Below, one piece after another: positions 48,703-57,115 of a DNA stretch of 64,000 nucleotides; positions within the stretch are counted from its first letter, which is position 1, and every line of letters starts with the position of its first letter. Under the pieces are notes generated by a model, which was not told the origin of the DNA, ran no database searches, and worked only from the letters and a program-made list of their open reading frames with translations. Origin of the DNA: Oceanobacillus manasiensis (GTDB lineage: Bacteria > Bacillota > Bacilli > Bacillales > Amphibacillaceae); the NCBI RefSeq assembly GCF_000724085.1, contig NZ_CCDL010000002.1, positions 186,001 to 250,000 of the forward strand, in the 5' to 3' direction. A program made the translations under genes and the position numbers.

Positions 48703-50172
48703 TCATTTATTATATTTTCGATTTAAGTATGATGTTACTATCGTTTCATCACTGTGGGGGTGCTTTGTATTTCCTATGATCTGGTAATGTTCTTTACCTT
48801 TCCCAGCGATAATTAGGATGTCACCAGGTTCGCTAATTTCTACCGCATGTTCAATGGCCTCTTTACGATCAGAAATCATACTATAATTCTCATGTTGCAT
48901 GCCTTTTTCCATATCGTGGAGAATGTTTGTAGCATTTTCGTTCCGCAAATCGTTAATGGTTAAGATGACGATGTCAGCAAGGGATGCTTCTTTCGCCATC
49001 AGGGGCCGTTTTTCTTTATCTCGGTCACCACCCGTTCCGGCAACATAGATAAGGCGGTTTCGTTTAAAAGTTGATACGGTTCTAATTGAACTTCGAATAG
49101 CGTCAGGTGTATGTGCATAATCTATATATACCTTTAATGGAAACTCATGCTGTATTCTTTCCATTCTGCCTTCAATCGGATTGATGGACTTAAGTAGATC
49201 CACTGCCGTTGAAAGAGGAACACCTTTGACAAATAATGCTGCCAATGCTGCGAGAACATTGTAAACATTAAATTCCCCAAGCAACTTAGTCTCTACCTCT
49301 ATTTCTCCGTCAGGGCTAAGTAAAGTGAACAATGTTTTATCCTCAAGATAACGAATATGCTTAGCTTGAAAATCAGCTTTTTCCAAAATACTATAGGTTA
49401 ACACCTCAGCAGGGGTCATGTTTTCATAGATCTTTGACCAGGAATCATCTTTATTTAGGATCGCATATTTGGACCTTTTTGCATTATTACCTAATTGAGC
49501 AAACAATAAGCCTTTAATATAACCATATTGCTCCATGCTCTGATGATAATCAAGATGGTCTTGTGTTAGATTGGTGAAAATAGCTATATCAAAATCAATC
49601 CCCCAAACACGTCCTTGGGCTAGTCCATGTGAGGATACTTCCATTACCACATCTTCTACGCCTTGATCATATGCCTCCTTTAATAATTCCTGGTTTCCTA
49701 AGACATCGCACGTTGTGTTGTCTGTATGTTTCACCTTGCCATCAATTGTTATTCCGTTTGTTCCAGCCAATGCTGTTTTTTGTCCTAATCCTTTAAGTAA
49801 GTTATTTATAAGGCTTGAGACACTTGTTTTACCGTTTGTACCGGTAACGCCGATAATTTCCATGTTTGTTGACGGATAGTCATAAAATCTATTTGCTAGA
49901 TGTGCAAGTGCTTTGGCAGTATTAGATACAATAACCAATGCTGTATTTGAGAATTCTATATCTGGTTTTTCTTCTACTACTATAGTGGTGGCCCCACGGT
50001 CAATGGCTTCTTGAATAAATTGGTGCCCGTCTACAGTATATCCTTTTATACAAACGAACATAGTATCCTGTTTAACTTTTCTAGAATCCTGTTCAATTGA
50101 TTGGATGTTTCCTGGAAGTGACCCCAGAATTTGTTTAACTTGGAGACATTCTATTAAGTGTAGTGTATTCAT
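48703..50172 (-). CDS. MurE-like Mur ligase with altered substrate motif
   Basis: A 489-residue ATP-dependent amide ligase of the MurE type, which normally adds meso-diaminopimelate to UDP-MurNAc-dipeptide. The N-terminal uridine-binding domain, the P-loop VTGTNGKTS near 110, the carbamylated Lys in IKGLLFAQL near 221, the HTPDAI and GTGGDRDKEKRP motifs are intact. The DNPR motif that recognises diaminopimelate is NDLR (407-410), and GKGHE is GKGKE (457-461). The regular murE is expected in the dcw cluster, so this may be a paralogue with another or relaxed substrate. Its place beside sigK hints at a sporulation link. Confidence 0.82.
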   Translation of the reverse strand: MNTLHLIECLQVKQILGSLPGNIQSIEQDSRKVKQDTMFVCIKGYTVDGHQFIQEAIDRGATTIVVEEKPDIEFSNTALVIVSNTAKALAHLANRFYDYPSTNMEIIGVTGTNGKTSVSSLINNLLKGLGQKTALAGTNGITIDGKVKHTDNTTCDVLGNQELLKEAYDQGVEDVVMEVSSHGLAQGRVWGIDFDIAIFTNLTQDHLDYHQSMEQYGYIKGLLFAQLGNNAKRSKYAILNKDDSWSKIYENMTPAEVLTYSILEKADFQAKHIRYLEDKTLFTLLSPDGEIEVETKLLGEFNVYNVLAALAALFVKGVPLSTAVDLLKSINPIEGRMERIQHEFPLKVYIDYAHTPDAIRSSIRTVSTFKRNRLIYVAGTGGDRDKEKRPLMAKEASLADIVILTINDLRNENATNILHDMEKGMQHENYSMISDRKEAIEHAVEISEPGDILIIAGKGKEHYQIIGNTKHPHSDETIVTSYLNRKYNK

Positions 50173-50271
50173 TTGCCGTCACCTCAAATCCTTCTTCGTT
50201 GTCTTATTTTATCCGTTAGTAATAAAATCTATTTATAATTCTTTTTTCTTGAATTGGTATTACATATTAAA

Positions 50272-50302
50272 TAAAAAAGCGACTAGTAAATAGTCGCTTT
50301 TA
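50272..50302 (-). terminator. Terminator of the mrp operon
   Basis: AAAAGCGACTA (50275-50285) and its complement (50291-50301) form a perfect stem with a GTAAA loop; on the minus strand a T-rich run follows. It overlaps the mrpG stop codon. Confidence 0.9.
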
Positions 50303-50689
50303 ATTTGTATCAGAGGGATGTTGCTTAATATACTCATCTTTTGCTTCTTGATAGGCATCCCCACGGTTCTTCAAAAAAGGTTTTATACCATTTGCATGTG
50401 CTGCTCTGCCGATCATATGGGCTGAGACAGGTGCAGTTAACAGGATAAATACAATAGCAAGTAAAAGCTTTCCACTTACAATAGAGTGCGCTGCATAAAG
50501 AAATAGAAAGGCACCTATTAATATGAAGGCCACGCCTAAAGTAGCAGCTTTAGTTGCAGTATGCAATCTTGTATAAACATCTGGAAACCGCACAATTCCT
50601 ATTGATGAAGACAGAATAAAGAATGTACCTGCCAACAGGGAGAGAATAACGAGTATATTAATAATGATATTAATCCATGTCTCTATCAA
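50300..50689 (-). CDS. mrpG: Mrp Na+/H+ antiporter subunit G
   Basis: A 129-residue subunit with three membrane helices (about 7-28, 41-62, 66-88). IVRFPDVYTRLHTATKAATLG near 29-49 is the MrpG/PhaG signature. It is the last gene of the operon and overlaps mrpF by 20 bases. A hydrophilic tail of about 35 residues follows the last helix. Confidence 0.93.
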   Translation of the reverse strand: MIETWINIIINILVILSLLAGTFFILSSSIGIVRFPDVYTRLHTATKAATLGVAFILIGAFLFLYAAHSIVSGKLLLAIVFILLTAPVSAHMIGRAAHANGIKPFLKNRGDAYQEAKDEYIKQHPSDTN

Positions 50690-50981
50690 TGATTACACCC
50701 TTTTCTAAGTATTTAGCAATAGATAATGTTCCAAGAAATGCTAGTATTCCAACCAGTAGAACGACATCATTTAGTCTAGATGTTACTAAATAGACTGCCA
50801 TAAGCCCCGCCATAGCCATGATATTTATTCCAATAGCATCTAAAGCTACAGCACGATCTGGCTGAGTTGGCCCAACAATAACCTGATATAGCAACAGTAG
50901 GAGAGAGATTGCGATCCCTGCAAAACAGACTAGGACTGCAATATCTAATATATTCTCAGTTATTGATAAAACATCTGTCAT
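50670..50981 (-). CDS. mrpF: Mrp Na+/H+ antiporter subunit F
   Basis: A 103-residue subunit with three helices (about 12-35, 45-62, 66-86). The motif GPTQPDRAVALDAIG near 38-52 is typical of MrpF/PhaF. It overlaps mrpE by four bases (ATGA) and mrpG by 20, so expression is coupled. Confidence 0.94.
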   Translation of the reverse strand: MTDVLSITENILDIAVLVCFAGIAISLLLLLYQVIVGPTQPDRAVALDAIGINIMAMAGLMAVYLVTSRLNDVVLLVGILAFLGTLSIAKYLEKGVIIDRDMD

Positions 50982-51454
50982 CTTGACACCTCCAGGATTG
51001 CTTTCTCAAAGGTATTTTTTATTTCAGATATAGACTTTTCACTGTCCTGAATATGCATGGCATGAATATATATCTTCGTATTATCATGAGAAATTGCAAC
51101 AGATAAAGTACCAGGAGTTAAAGATATTAGATTTGCAAGCAATGTAATTTCCCAGTTACTTTTTACATCTATAGGCAATGCAAAAATTCCTGGCTCAAAG
51201 TCCTGCTTTCGTTTATAAACAAGTTTAACAATTTCCCAGTTTGAAGATAACAATTCTTTTATAAATAAAAGAACCAATGCACCTATTTTCAAAAATCGTT
51301 TTAAATAGAAAGTATCTGGAACAAAACGGCGTAAAACAAAGAGCAAAAGTAAACCTAATAAGTATCCAGCGATAAAACTTGGTGCAGAATACGATTCACT
51401 TAAGAACATCCATAAGAACGCAATGATTAAATTTATAACAATTTGAAATGCCAT
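50978..51454 (-). CDS. mrpE: Mrp Na+/H+ antiporter subunit E
   Basis: A 158-residue subunit, the normal length for MrpE. Two to three N-terminal helices (about 5-60) are followed by a cytoplasmic region with LANLISLTPGTLSVAI near 107, the family hallmark, and HAMHIQD. It lies eight bases after mrpD. Confidence 0.94.
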   Translation of the reverse strand: MAFQIVINLIIAFLWMFLSESYSAPSFIAGYLLGLLLLFVLRRFVPDTFYLKRFLKIGALVLLFIKELLSSNWEIVKLVYKRKQDFEPGIFALPIDVKSNWEITLLANLISLTPGTLSVAISHDNTKIYIHAMHIQDSEKSISEIKNTFEKAILEVSR

Positions 51455-51462
51455 TTAGTTCA

Positions 51463-52944
51463 CTACTCCTTTAACACAGAATCGATATAAATTTGTGGAT
51501 CCATTAGGTATGCAGCTATCGAGTCTGCAACAGGATAGAAATACTCAGCACCAACACCCATAATGACTGAAAGGGATAGTAGAAAAACAATTGGTGCAAC
51601 CATGCCTTTGGTTGACTTTTTCTTTATCTGACCCATTGCATCTTTGTCGCCCCAGAAAGCATTGATAAATATCTTCGCAACAGAGTACAAAATGAGTAGG
51701 CTTGTTAAAAGCCCAATGAGAATGATCATAATATGTTCGCCCTCGAATGCTCCTTGTAGTAACAAAAGTTTACCAATAAAACCACTGAACGGTGGAATAC
51801 CGGCAAGAACAAATGCGGAAATAAATAATAACCAGCCGAGGAGCGGATAGGTATGAATAAGACCACCCATTTTCTTTAAATCGGAGGTACCAGCAACGTA
51901 AGTTATTACTCCAACGAGTAAAAACAGTGCTGATTTAATGACCATATCATGGATTAAATAGTATACAGATCCACTTATTGCTGTCTCATTCATCACACCA
52001 ATACCTAGTAAGATGAAACCAATAGCAGGGATAATATTGTATGCTACGATAAGTTTAATATTGGAGGTTGATAGCGCACCAATTATTCCGAATATCATGG
52101 ATAGTCCAGCAAACCAAATGAATATTTCATGTGTTAACTCCACACGGTGAACAAAAATAAGTGTGAAAACACGGAAGATCGAGTAAATACCTACTTTTGT
52201 TAACAGAGCACCGAATAGTGCCGAAATAACTGGGTTAGGAACAACATAAGATTTTGGAAGCCAGTAGTAAAGGGGGAACAATGCCGCCTTTGTAGCAAAA
52301 ACAAAGAATAGTAAGATACCAACAGTAGTTAGTATTCCTTGCTGATCTGCTTCCTGAACACGTTGTGCAATTTGTGCCATATTAACTGTGCCTAATGCAC
52401 CGTAAACGAAGGCGATTGCTGTTACAAATAGCATTGAAGAAAATAAGTTAATAAGCAAGTATTTAAGTGATTCCCTTAATTGTACTTTGTCTCCACCAAG
52501 TACGATAAGTGCATAAGAAGCCATTAACAAGACTTCGAAGAACACGAAAAGGTTAAATAAATCTCCGGTAATAAATGCTCCTGTAACTCCTGAGATCAGG
52601 AAAAAGAAAAAGGGATAAAAATAATATTTTTCTTTCTCGCCAAGCCCAGCGGAAGGGGCATAAAAAGCACAGGCAACTGCGATAATGTTTGTAGTTAAGA
52701 CAAGGACGGCTGCAAGTGAGTCAACTACTAAAACAATTCCATATGGTGCGATCCAGTCTCCTGTTTCCATTATAATTGTACCATTATTGATAACTTCCCA
52801 CATGATATATCCAGTTAAACCTAGCCCAACAAGGGAAAAAACCTTTGTTAAAGCGCGGGAAACGTGTACTTTTGAATTGAAGAATATTAATATAATAGCT
52901 GCCACAAGTGGCAGTATGATTGGTAGAACTGCTAAATTACTCAT
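51463..52944 (-). CDS. mrpD: Mrp Na+/H+ antiporter subunit D
   Basis: A 493-residue, roughly fourteen-helix subunit homologous to complex I subunits NuoM/N. The conserved Glu in FFFEVLLMASYALIVLGG near 137 and the Lys in FATKAALFPLYYWLPKSYVVPNPV near 219 are present, as expected for proton-conducting antiporter-like subunits. It overlaps mrpC by eight bases. Confidence 0.96.
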   Translation of the reverse strand: MSNLAVLPIILPLVAAIILIFFNSKVHVSRALTKVFSLVGLGLTGYIMWEVINNGTIIMETGDWIAPYGIVLVVDSLAAVLVLTTNIIAVACAFYAPSAGLGEKEKYYFYPFFFFLISGVTGAFITGDLFNLFVFFEVLLMASYALIVLGGDKVQLRESLKYLLINLFSSMLFVTAIAFVYGALGTVNMAQIAQRVQEADQQGILTTVGILLFFVFATKAALFPLYYWLPKSYVVPNPVISALFGALLTKVGIYSIFRVFTLIFVHRVELTHEIFIWFAGLSMIFGIIGALSTSNIKLIVAYNIIPAIGFILLGIGVMNETAISGSVYYLIHDMVIKSALFLLVGVITYVAGTSDLKKMGGLIHTYPLLGWLLFISAFVLAGIPPFSGFIGKLLLLQGAFEGEHIMIILIGLLTSLLILYSVAKIFINAFWGDKDAMGQIKKKSTKGMVAPIVFLLSLSVIMGVGAEYFYPVADSIAAYLMDPQIYIDSVLKE

Positions 52945-53275
52945 TGGCCTTACCCCTTAATTGTTCCATATTATCTGTTTTATTTTCTTGTGTTGTCCGA
53001 TATGCCAGTACAAGAAGCAGACTGGTCACACCAAAACTGATTACAATGGAAGTTAAAATTAATGCTTGTGGAAGGGGATCTGTATATTCAGATACCCCAT
53101 CCGTGAGAATTGGTGGCTGCCCCGTTTTTAGCTTCCCCATCGTTAAAATAAATAGATGAGCACCATGTGAAAGTAGCGCAGTTCCAATAACAATACGTAA
53201 TAACTGCTTTTGCAGTAAATTGTAAATGGCTGTAGCAAATAGTATACCTGATAAGATAAGGATAATTATCTCCAT
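52937..53275 (-). CDS. mrpC: Mrp Na+/H+ antiporter subunit C
   Basis: A 112-residue, three-helix subunit homologous to NuoK. IVIGTALLSHGAHLFIL near 29-45 and DPLPQALILTSIVISFGVTSLLL near 66-88 are diagnostic. Its ATG shares one base with the mrpA stop codon (TAATG) and its Shine-Dalgarno GGAGG is inside mrpA. In typical operons mrpB lies between mrpA and mrpC; here there is no space for it. Confidence 0.95.
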   Translation of the reverse strand: MEIIILILSGILFATAIYNLLQKQLLRIVIGTALLSHGAHLFILTMGKLKTGQPPILTDGVSEYTDPLPQALILTSIVISFGVTSLLLVLAYRTTQENKTDNMEQLRGKANE

Positions 53276-55596
53276 TATTCTGCCTCCTTGTTTTTCTTAA
53301 GTTTAATGAGGCTAAAGATGGCAAGTGCAGCAATACCTAGCACTGCAATTTCAAAGAGTGTATCAAGACCACGCATATCTACTAGAATCACGTTAACGAC
53401 ATTATCGCCGCCTCCCAATTTATAGGATGTCTCCAAGAAGTAATCTGAAATAACATCAAACAAGTTGGTACTATGAGCAGATATACCAATTAGCGTCATC
53501 ATAGCCCCGAAGCTAATTGCTATTACTGCATTCATTAGTTTTGAACCGCCAGAGTCATCCGTTTTACGCAATTTTGGCAGATGATAGAAGCATAAAATAA
53601 ACAAGGCTACAGTAATTGTTTCAACAACAAACTGTGTAAGCGCAATGTCTGGTGCACGGTAGATAACAAATAATAGAGCAACTCCGTATCCAACCACACC
53701 AAGTATTAGAAGTGCAGCCATATTATGTTTCGTGAAAATAGTTGCAATCGCAGCCACTGCCATAATAATAACGACAGACACTTCAATAACAGTAATGTCA
53801 GCAAGGTTACTAGCCGAAAATGTAAATCCATTTGTAAACAACATAATACTTGTCGTAACAACAATCATTGTCACAAGAATTAAGGACATGTATAGCTTTA
53901 ATGAACCAGTCATATAAGAATTTGTAATTCCCGCAGAGTAGGTATCCAGCTTACTAATGAGACTATTATAAACACGATTAAAGCTTAATTTACCAGGAAG
54001 AACCTTGTAAATGCCGCTCCATTTTTTCCTGGTTAAGAACAGTGCTAGCCCTAGTACGACCACTATGAGAGACATTATAAGTGGTGGATAAGCCCAACCG
54101 TGCCAGAAACTTATTTTATGGTATTCTGCATTACTGTTAACTGCTTCAGCAGCATGTTGAATAAAAGGTGCATTAATCATACTAGGGAATAATCCGATTA
54201 AAATTACTCCAAGTACGAGAATAATTGGTGATACTAACATACCAAAAGGTGCTTCATGCGGTTTTTTCGGTAATTGATTAAGTTGTTTTGGACCTGTGAA
54301 AACACCGAAAAAGAAATACATAGAGTATACAAACGTAAAAATACTTCCAAGAACTGCTAAATAGGGAATCAACTCTGCTAAAAGAGAAGCACTCTCTAAA
54401 TCCAATGTAGCATCAAAGAACAATTCCTTACTATAGAAACCATTTAGGAACGGCAAGGGAACACCAGCCATAGAAAATGTTCCAAATAAAGCCAACGTAG
54501 CAGAGATAGGTAGGAGTGTAAATAATCCACCCAGTTTCCTAATATCTCTTGTACCTGTTTCATGATCGATGATTCCTGCTACCATAAAGAGGCTTCCCTT
54601 AAATGTAGCATGGTTTAGAATATGGAAGACTGCTGCAAAGACTGCGGCAGTTGTACCAAATCCAAGCATTGCCATAATCATACCTAATTGACTAATAGTA
54701 GAAAATGCAAGAATGGCTTTAAGATCTGTTTGTCTAACTGCCATGTAAGAACCCCAGCAAAGTGTAACAATCCCGACAAGACTTACCGTGATAAAAAAGC
54801 CTTCATAACCAGAGAATATTGGTGAAAATCTTGCAATCAAAAATATTCCTGCCTTTACCATCGTCGCAGAGTGCAAGTAGGCACTAACTGGTGTAGGTGC
54901 CTCCATAGCATCCGGCAACCAAATATGAAATGGAAATTGAGCAGACTTGGTAAAAGCACCCAACAGAATTAAAGCCAGTATTAACGGCAAATAATCACTT
55001 GAAAGTATAACATCCGCTTGGCTAATCATTGCTTGAATGCTTGTTGTGTTCGTTATAACTGAAAGTAAAATGAATCCACCAAACATACTTAATCCACCAA
55101 AAATGGTGATTAGCATGGATTTCAATGCGCCATACCTTGATCTTTCTTTAAAATGCCAATACCCAATAAGCAAGAAAGAAGAAATAGAAGTTAGCTCCCA
55201 GAATGTATATAAGACAAATACATTATCTGAAAGAACTACACCAAACATTGCCGTCATAAAAAGTAATAAATAAACGTAAAAATGACCTAATCGCTCTTGT
55301 TTATCCAAATAGAAAATGGAATATAGAACAACAAGAGAACCAATGCCGCTTATCAATAGAACAAATAATAAGCTTAAACCATCAAGATAGAAATCTAAAT
55401 TAATGCCTAGTGATGGAATCCAATTGTAGGTTTGTCGAATAGGTGTGAAGTCTTCCCCTACGAATCTAATGAAATAAAGGAAGATAAAAAAGGGAACAAA
55501 GAAAGTAAATATTCCAGTATGTATCTTACTTTTAGCCTTGCTAATTGTTGGAATAAAACAAGCAACAAGAAGTGGTATTAATACAGCAAATATCAT
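53275..55596 (-). CDS. mrpA: Mrp Na+/H+ antiporter subunit A
   Basis: The 773-residue large subunit. The N-terminal NuoL-like part (about 1-500) has FYVYLLLFMTAMFGVVLSDN, FWELTSISSFLLIGYW near 132 and TKSAQFPFHIWLPDAMEAPTPVSAYLHSATMVKAGIF near 216-250 with conserved Lys and His. The C-terminal MbhD/MbhE-like parts (about 600-773) include YRAPDIALTQFVVETITVALFI and GGGDNVVNVILVDMRGLDTLFEI, the normal end of MrpA. No MnhB domain is fused. The ATG at 55596 follows AAGGAGGAG at twelve-base spacing. MrpA and D form the ion pathways of the complex in the cell membrane. Confidence 0.96.
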   Translation of the reverse strand: MIFAVLIPLLVACFIPTISKAKSKIHTGIFTFFVPFFIFLYFIRFVGEDFTPIRQTYNWIPSLGINLDFYLDGLSLLFVLLISGIGSLVVLYSIFYLDKQERLGHFYVYLLLFMTAMFGVVLSDNVFVLYTFWELTSISSFLLIGYWHFKERSRYGALKSMLITIFGGLSMFGGFILLSVITNTTSIQAMISQADVILSSDYLPLILALILLGAFTKSAQFPFHIWLPDAMEAPTPVSAYLHSATMVKAGIFLIARFSPIFSGYEGFFITVSLVGIVTLCWGSYMAVRQTDLKAILAFSTISQLGMIMAMLGFGTTAAVFAAVFHILNHATFKGSLFMVAGIIDHETGTRDIRKLGGLFTLLPISATLALFGTFSMAGVPLPFLNGFYSKELFFDATLDLESASLLAELIPYLAVLGSIFTFVYSMYFFFGVFTGPKQLNQLPKKPHEAPFGMLVSPIILVLGVILIGLFPSMINAPFIQHAAEAVNSNAEYHKISFWHGWAYPPLIMSLIVVVLGLALFLTRKKWSGIYKVLPGKLSFNRVYNSLISKLDTYSAGITNSYMTGSLKLYMSLILVTMIVVTTSIMLFTNGFTFSASNLADITVIEVSVVIIMAVAAIATIFTKHNMAALLILGVVGYGVALLFVIYRAPDIALTQFVVETITVALFILCFYHLPKLRKTDDSGGSKLMNAVIAISFGAMMTLIGISAHSTNLFDVISDYFLETSYKLGGGDNVVNVILVDMRGLDTLFEIAVLGIAALAIFSLIKLKKNKEAE

Positions 55597-55815
55597 CTAA
55601 TGGTACTCCTCCTTAAATTTATCTTAGGTGTTTTCTTTATATGAAAATCCTCTGTTCTATTATTGAGAAATTGATTTTCAAATGGCAACAAGCTCAATTG
55701 GATATACTTCATTTTAGTGGGTTTATTCTCTTGTTATATTGGGGATAGCTGTAGCCTGGGTGGGTTCCAATATTCAATGAATAGTTTAACACAATATAAA
55801 TCCAAGCAAAATAAA
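55597..55815. other. Upstream region of the mrp operon
   Basis: No gene is visible. The leftward mrp promoter should be here, but I see no convincing -35/-10 pair. A possible riboregulatory structure was not found. Confidence 0.4.
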
Positions 55816-55855
55816 TAACCCCTGTTATTTCGCAAAATAATAGGGGTTAACGCGT
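55814..55855 (-). terminator. Terminator after sda
   Basis: TAACCCCTGTTATTT pairs with AAATAATAGGGGTTA over 15 positions with one wobble; on the minus strand a TTATTTATTTT tail follows. Confidence 0.85.
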
Positions 55856-55880
55856 TTCTTCATATTTAAATATAAAATTT

Positions 55881-56027
55881 TTAAACGGGTCTTTTTTCTG
55901 TGATTTTATGGGATAATCTTCTTCTGTGTATTTCTTCTTCAATTAAGTTTAAAAAGTCAGGGCTTAAATTTAATTCATTTGCTGTGTAATACGATTCAAT
56001 TAACAGTTCATCTGACAAATGTTCCAT
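55881..56027 (-). CDS. sda: Sporulation checkpoint inhibitor Sda
   Basis: A 48-residue protein beginning [20 protein letters not shown] and containing [13 protein letters not shown]. Sda binds the dimerisation domain of sporulation kinase KinA and blocks its autophosphorylation when replication or DNA is damaged. [10 protein letters not shown] and the helical hairpin with Phe and LIExEIxRR are the Sda pattern. AGGAGG is nine bases upstream of the ATG. In B. subtilis sda lies close to yqeG as here. DnaA boxes upstream match its known control by DnaA. Confidence 0.9.
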   Translation of the reverse strand: MEHLSDELLIESYYTANELNLSPDFLNLIEEEIHRRRLSHKITEKRPV

Positions 56028-56112
56028 CAACTTAGCCCTCCTAAAGTTTGTAATTTTCCCAATTAGGTTATTAATAACTTACCACTTTATATATAGCAGG
56101 ACAAGATGGAAG

Positions 56113-56136
56113 TTATCTACAAATGCTTGTAGATAA
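56113..56136. promoter_or_regulatory. Inverted pair of DnaA-box-like sites upstream of sda
   Basis: TTATCTACA at 56113-56121 faces TGTAGATAA at 56128-56136, exact reverse complements six bases apart. Each differs by one base from the DnaA box TTATCCACA. They lie 86-109 bases before the sda start, where DnaA activates sda in B. subtilis. Confidence 0.65.
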
Positions 56137-56202
56137 AGTGTGTATAATTACTTTTTTTTGTAGACAAATGTTGTAGTGGCAATCATTTTAATGTTAGTAA
56201 AG

Positions 56203-56211
56203 TTATCCACA
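56203..56211 (+). promoter_or_regulatory. Consensus DnaA box upstream of sda
   Basis: A perfect TTATCCACA lies 176 bases before the sda start codon. Confidence 0.7.
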
Positions 56212-56597
56212 AACGCGGTTTATAGGGATATTTGTCGAACGATTCTTGGAATGTTTACTTCTATATACATTATTCTGCAAAGATTCATTTGCTTTATGTA
56301 AATAAAATAGATGAGTACTGCAAAATTCCATGAAAATACTCTAATGAAGGTTTTCTTTGAATTTATGCCTAATTAACCGGGTACGTTTTTTTTTCAGTTG
56401 AAGGACTTTAAAATCAGGGAAATTATAGTATCAAACTGCAAGCAAGTGTCCAATTTTGTCCACCGTGAAATTAGTTACAGATAAATAAATTCGCCCATGA
56501 TTGAAGTTTCGCTTTATAGAATGTTATTATAAGATAGGTTTACAATGGCGATTCGTATGAAGTTCGAACTGATGATAGAGAATATGAGGTGTGAAGG
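56212..56597. other. Intergenic region between sda control sites and yqeG
   Basis: No gene was seen. A promoter for yqeG is likely at 56501-56530, with TTGAAG, an 18-base spacer and TATTAT. The rest is AT-rich and unremarkable. Confidence 0.5.
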
Positions 56598-57113
56598 TTG
56601 TTAAAAAAGTTTTTGCCAAATGAACATGTAAAAAGCGTTTTTGATATTAGTCCAGAAGTATTAAAAAGCAAAGGTATTAAAGGAATAATTACAGATCTTG
56701 ATAACACGCTGGTCGCATGGGACGTAATGGATGCTACTCCAGAAGTAATTGAATGGTTTAAACAAATGAAAGAAAATGACATTAAAGTAACCATTATTTC
56801 AAACAATAAGCAGGAACGAGTGAAAGTATTCTCGGAACCATTAGACACGCCATTTGTTTTTAGTGCAAGAAAGCCGTTAAGTAAAGCTTTTAAATCGGTA
56901 GCAAAACAAATGGGTATGAAAAAAGAAGAAATTGTAGTAATTGGAGATCAGTTGCTTACAGATGTGTTAGGTGGGAATATTGCTGGATTTTATACCATTT
57001 TAGTGGTTCCAATTGTACAAACTGATGGGAAGATTACAAAGATTAATCGAAAAATTGAACGAAGGATTTTACATTATATGAGGAAAAAGGGAAAAATCAC
57101 TTGGGAGGAATAA
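56598..57113 (+). CDS. yqeG: YqeG-family HAD phosphatase
   Basis: A 171-residue haloacid-dehalogenase-fold phosphatase of subfamily IIIA. The nucleophile motif is DLDNTLVAWD near 33-42, motif II TIISNN near 71 and motif III/IV VIGDQLLTDVLGGN near 115. The substrate is unknown; homologues of mitochondrial Gep4 act on phosphatidylglycerophosphate. The start is TTG at 56598 after GAGGTG. It heads the conserved yqeG-yqeH-aroE-yhbY-nadD cluster. Confidence 0.92.
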   Translation: MLKKFLPNEHVKSVFDISPEVLKSKGIKGIITDLDNTLVAWDVMDATPEVIEWFKQMKENDIKVTIISNNKQERVKVFSEPLDTPFVFSARKPLSKAFKSVAKQMGMKKEEIVVIGDQLLTDVLGGNIAGFYTILVVPIVQTDGKITKINRKIERRILHYMRKKGKITWEE

Positions 57114-57115
57114 GG

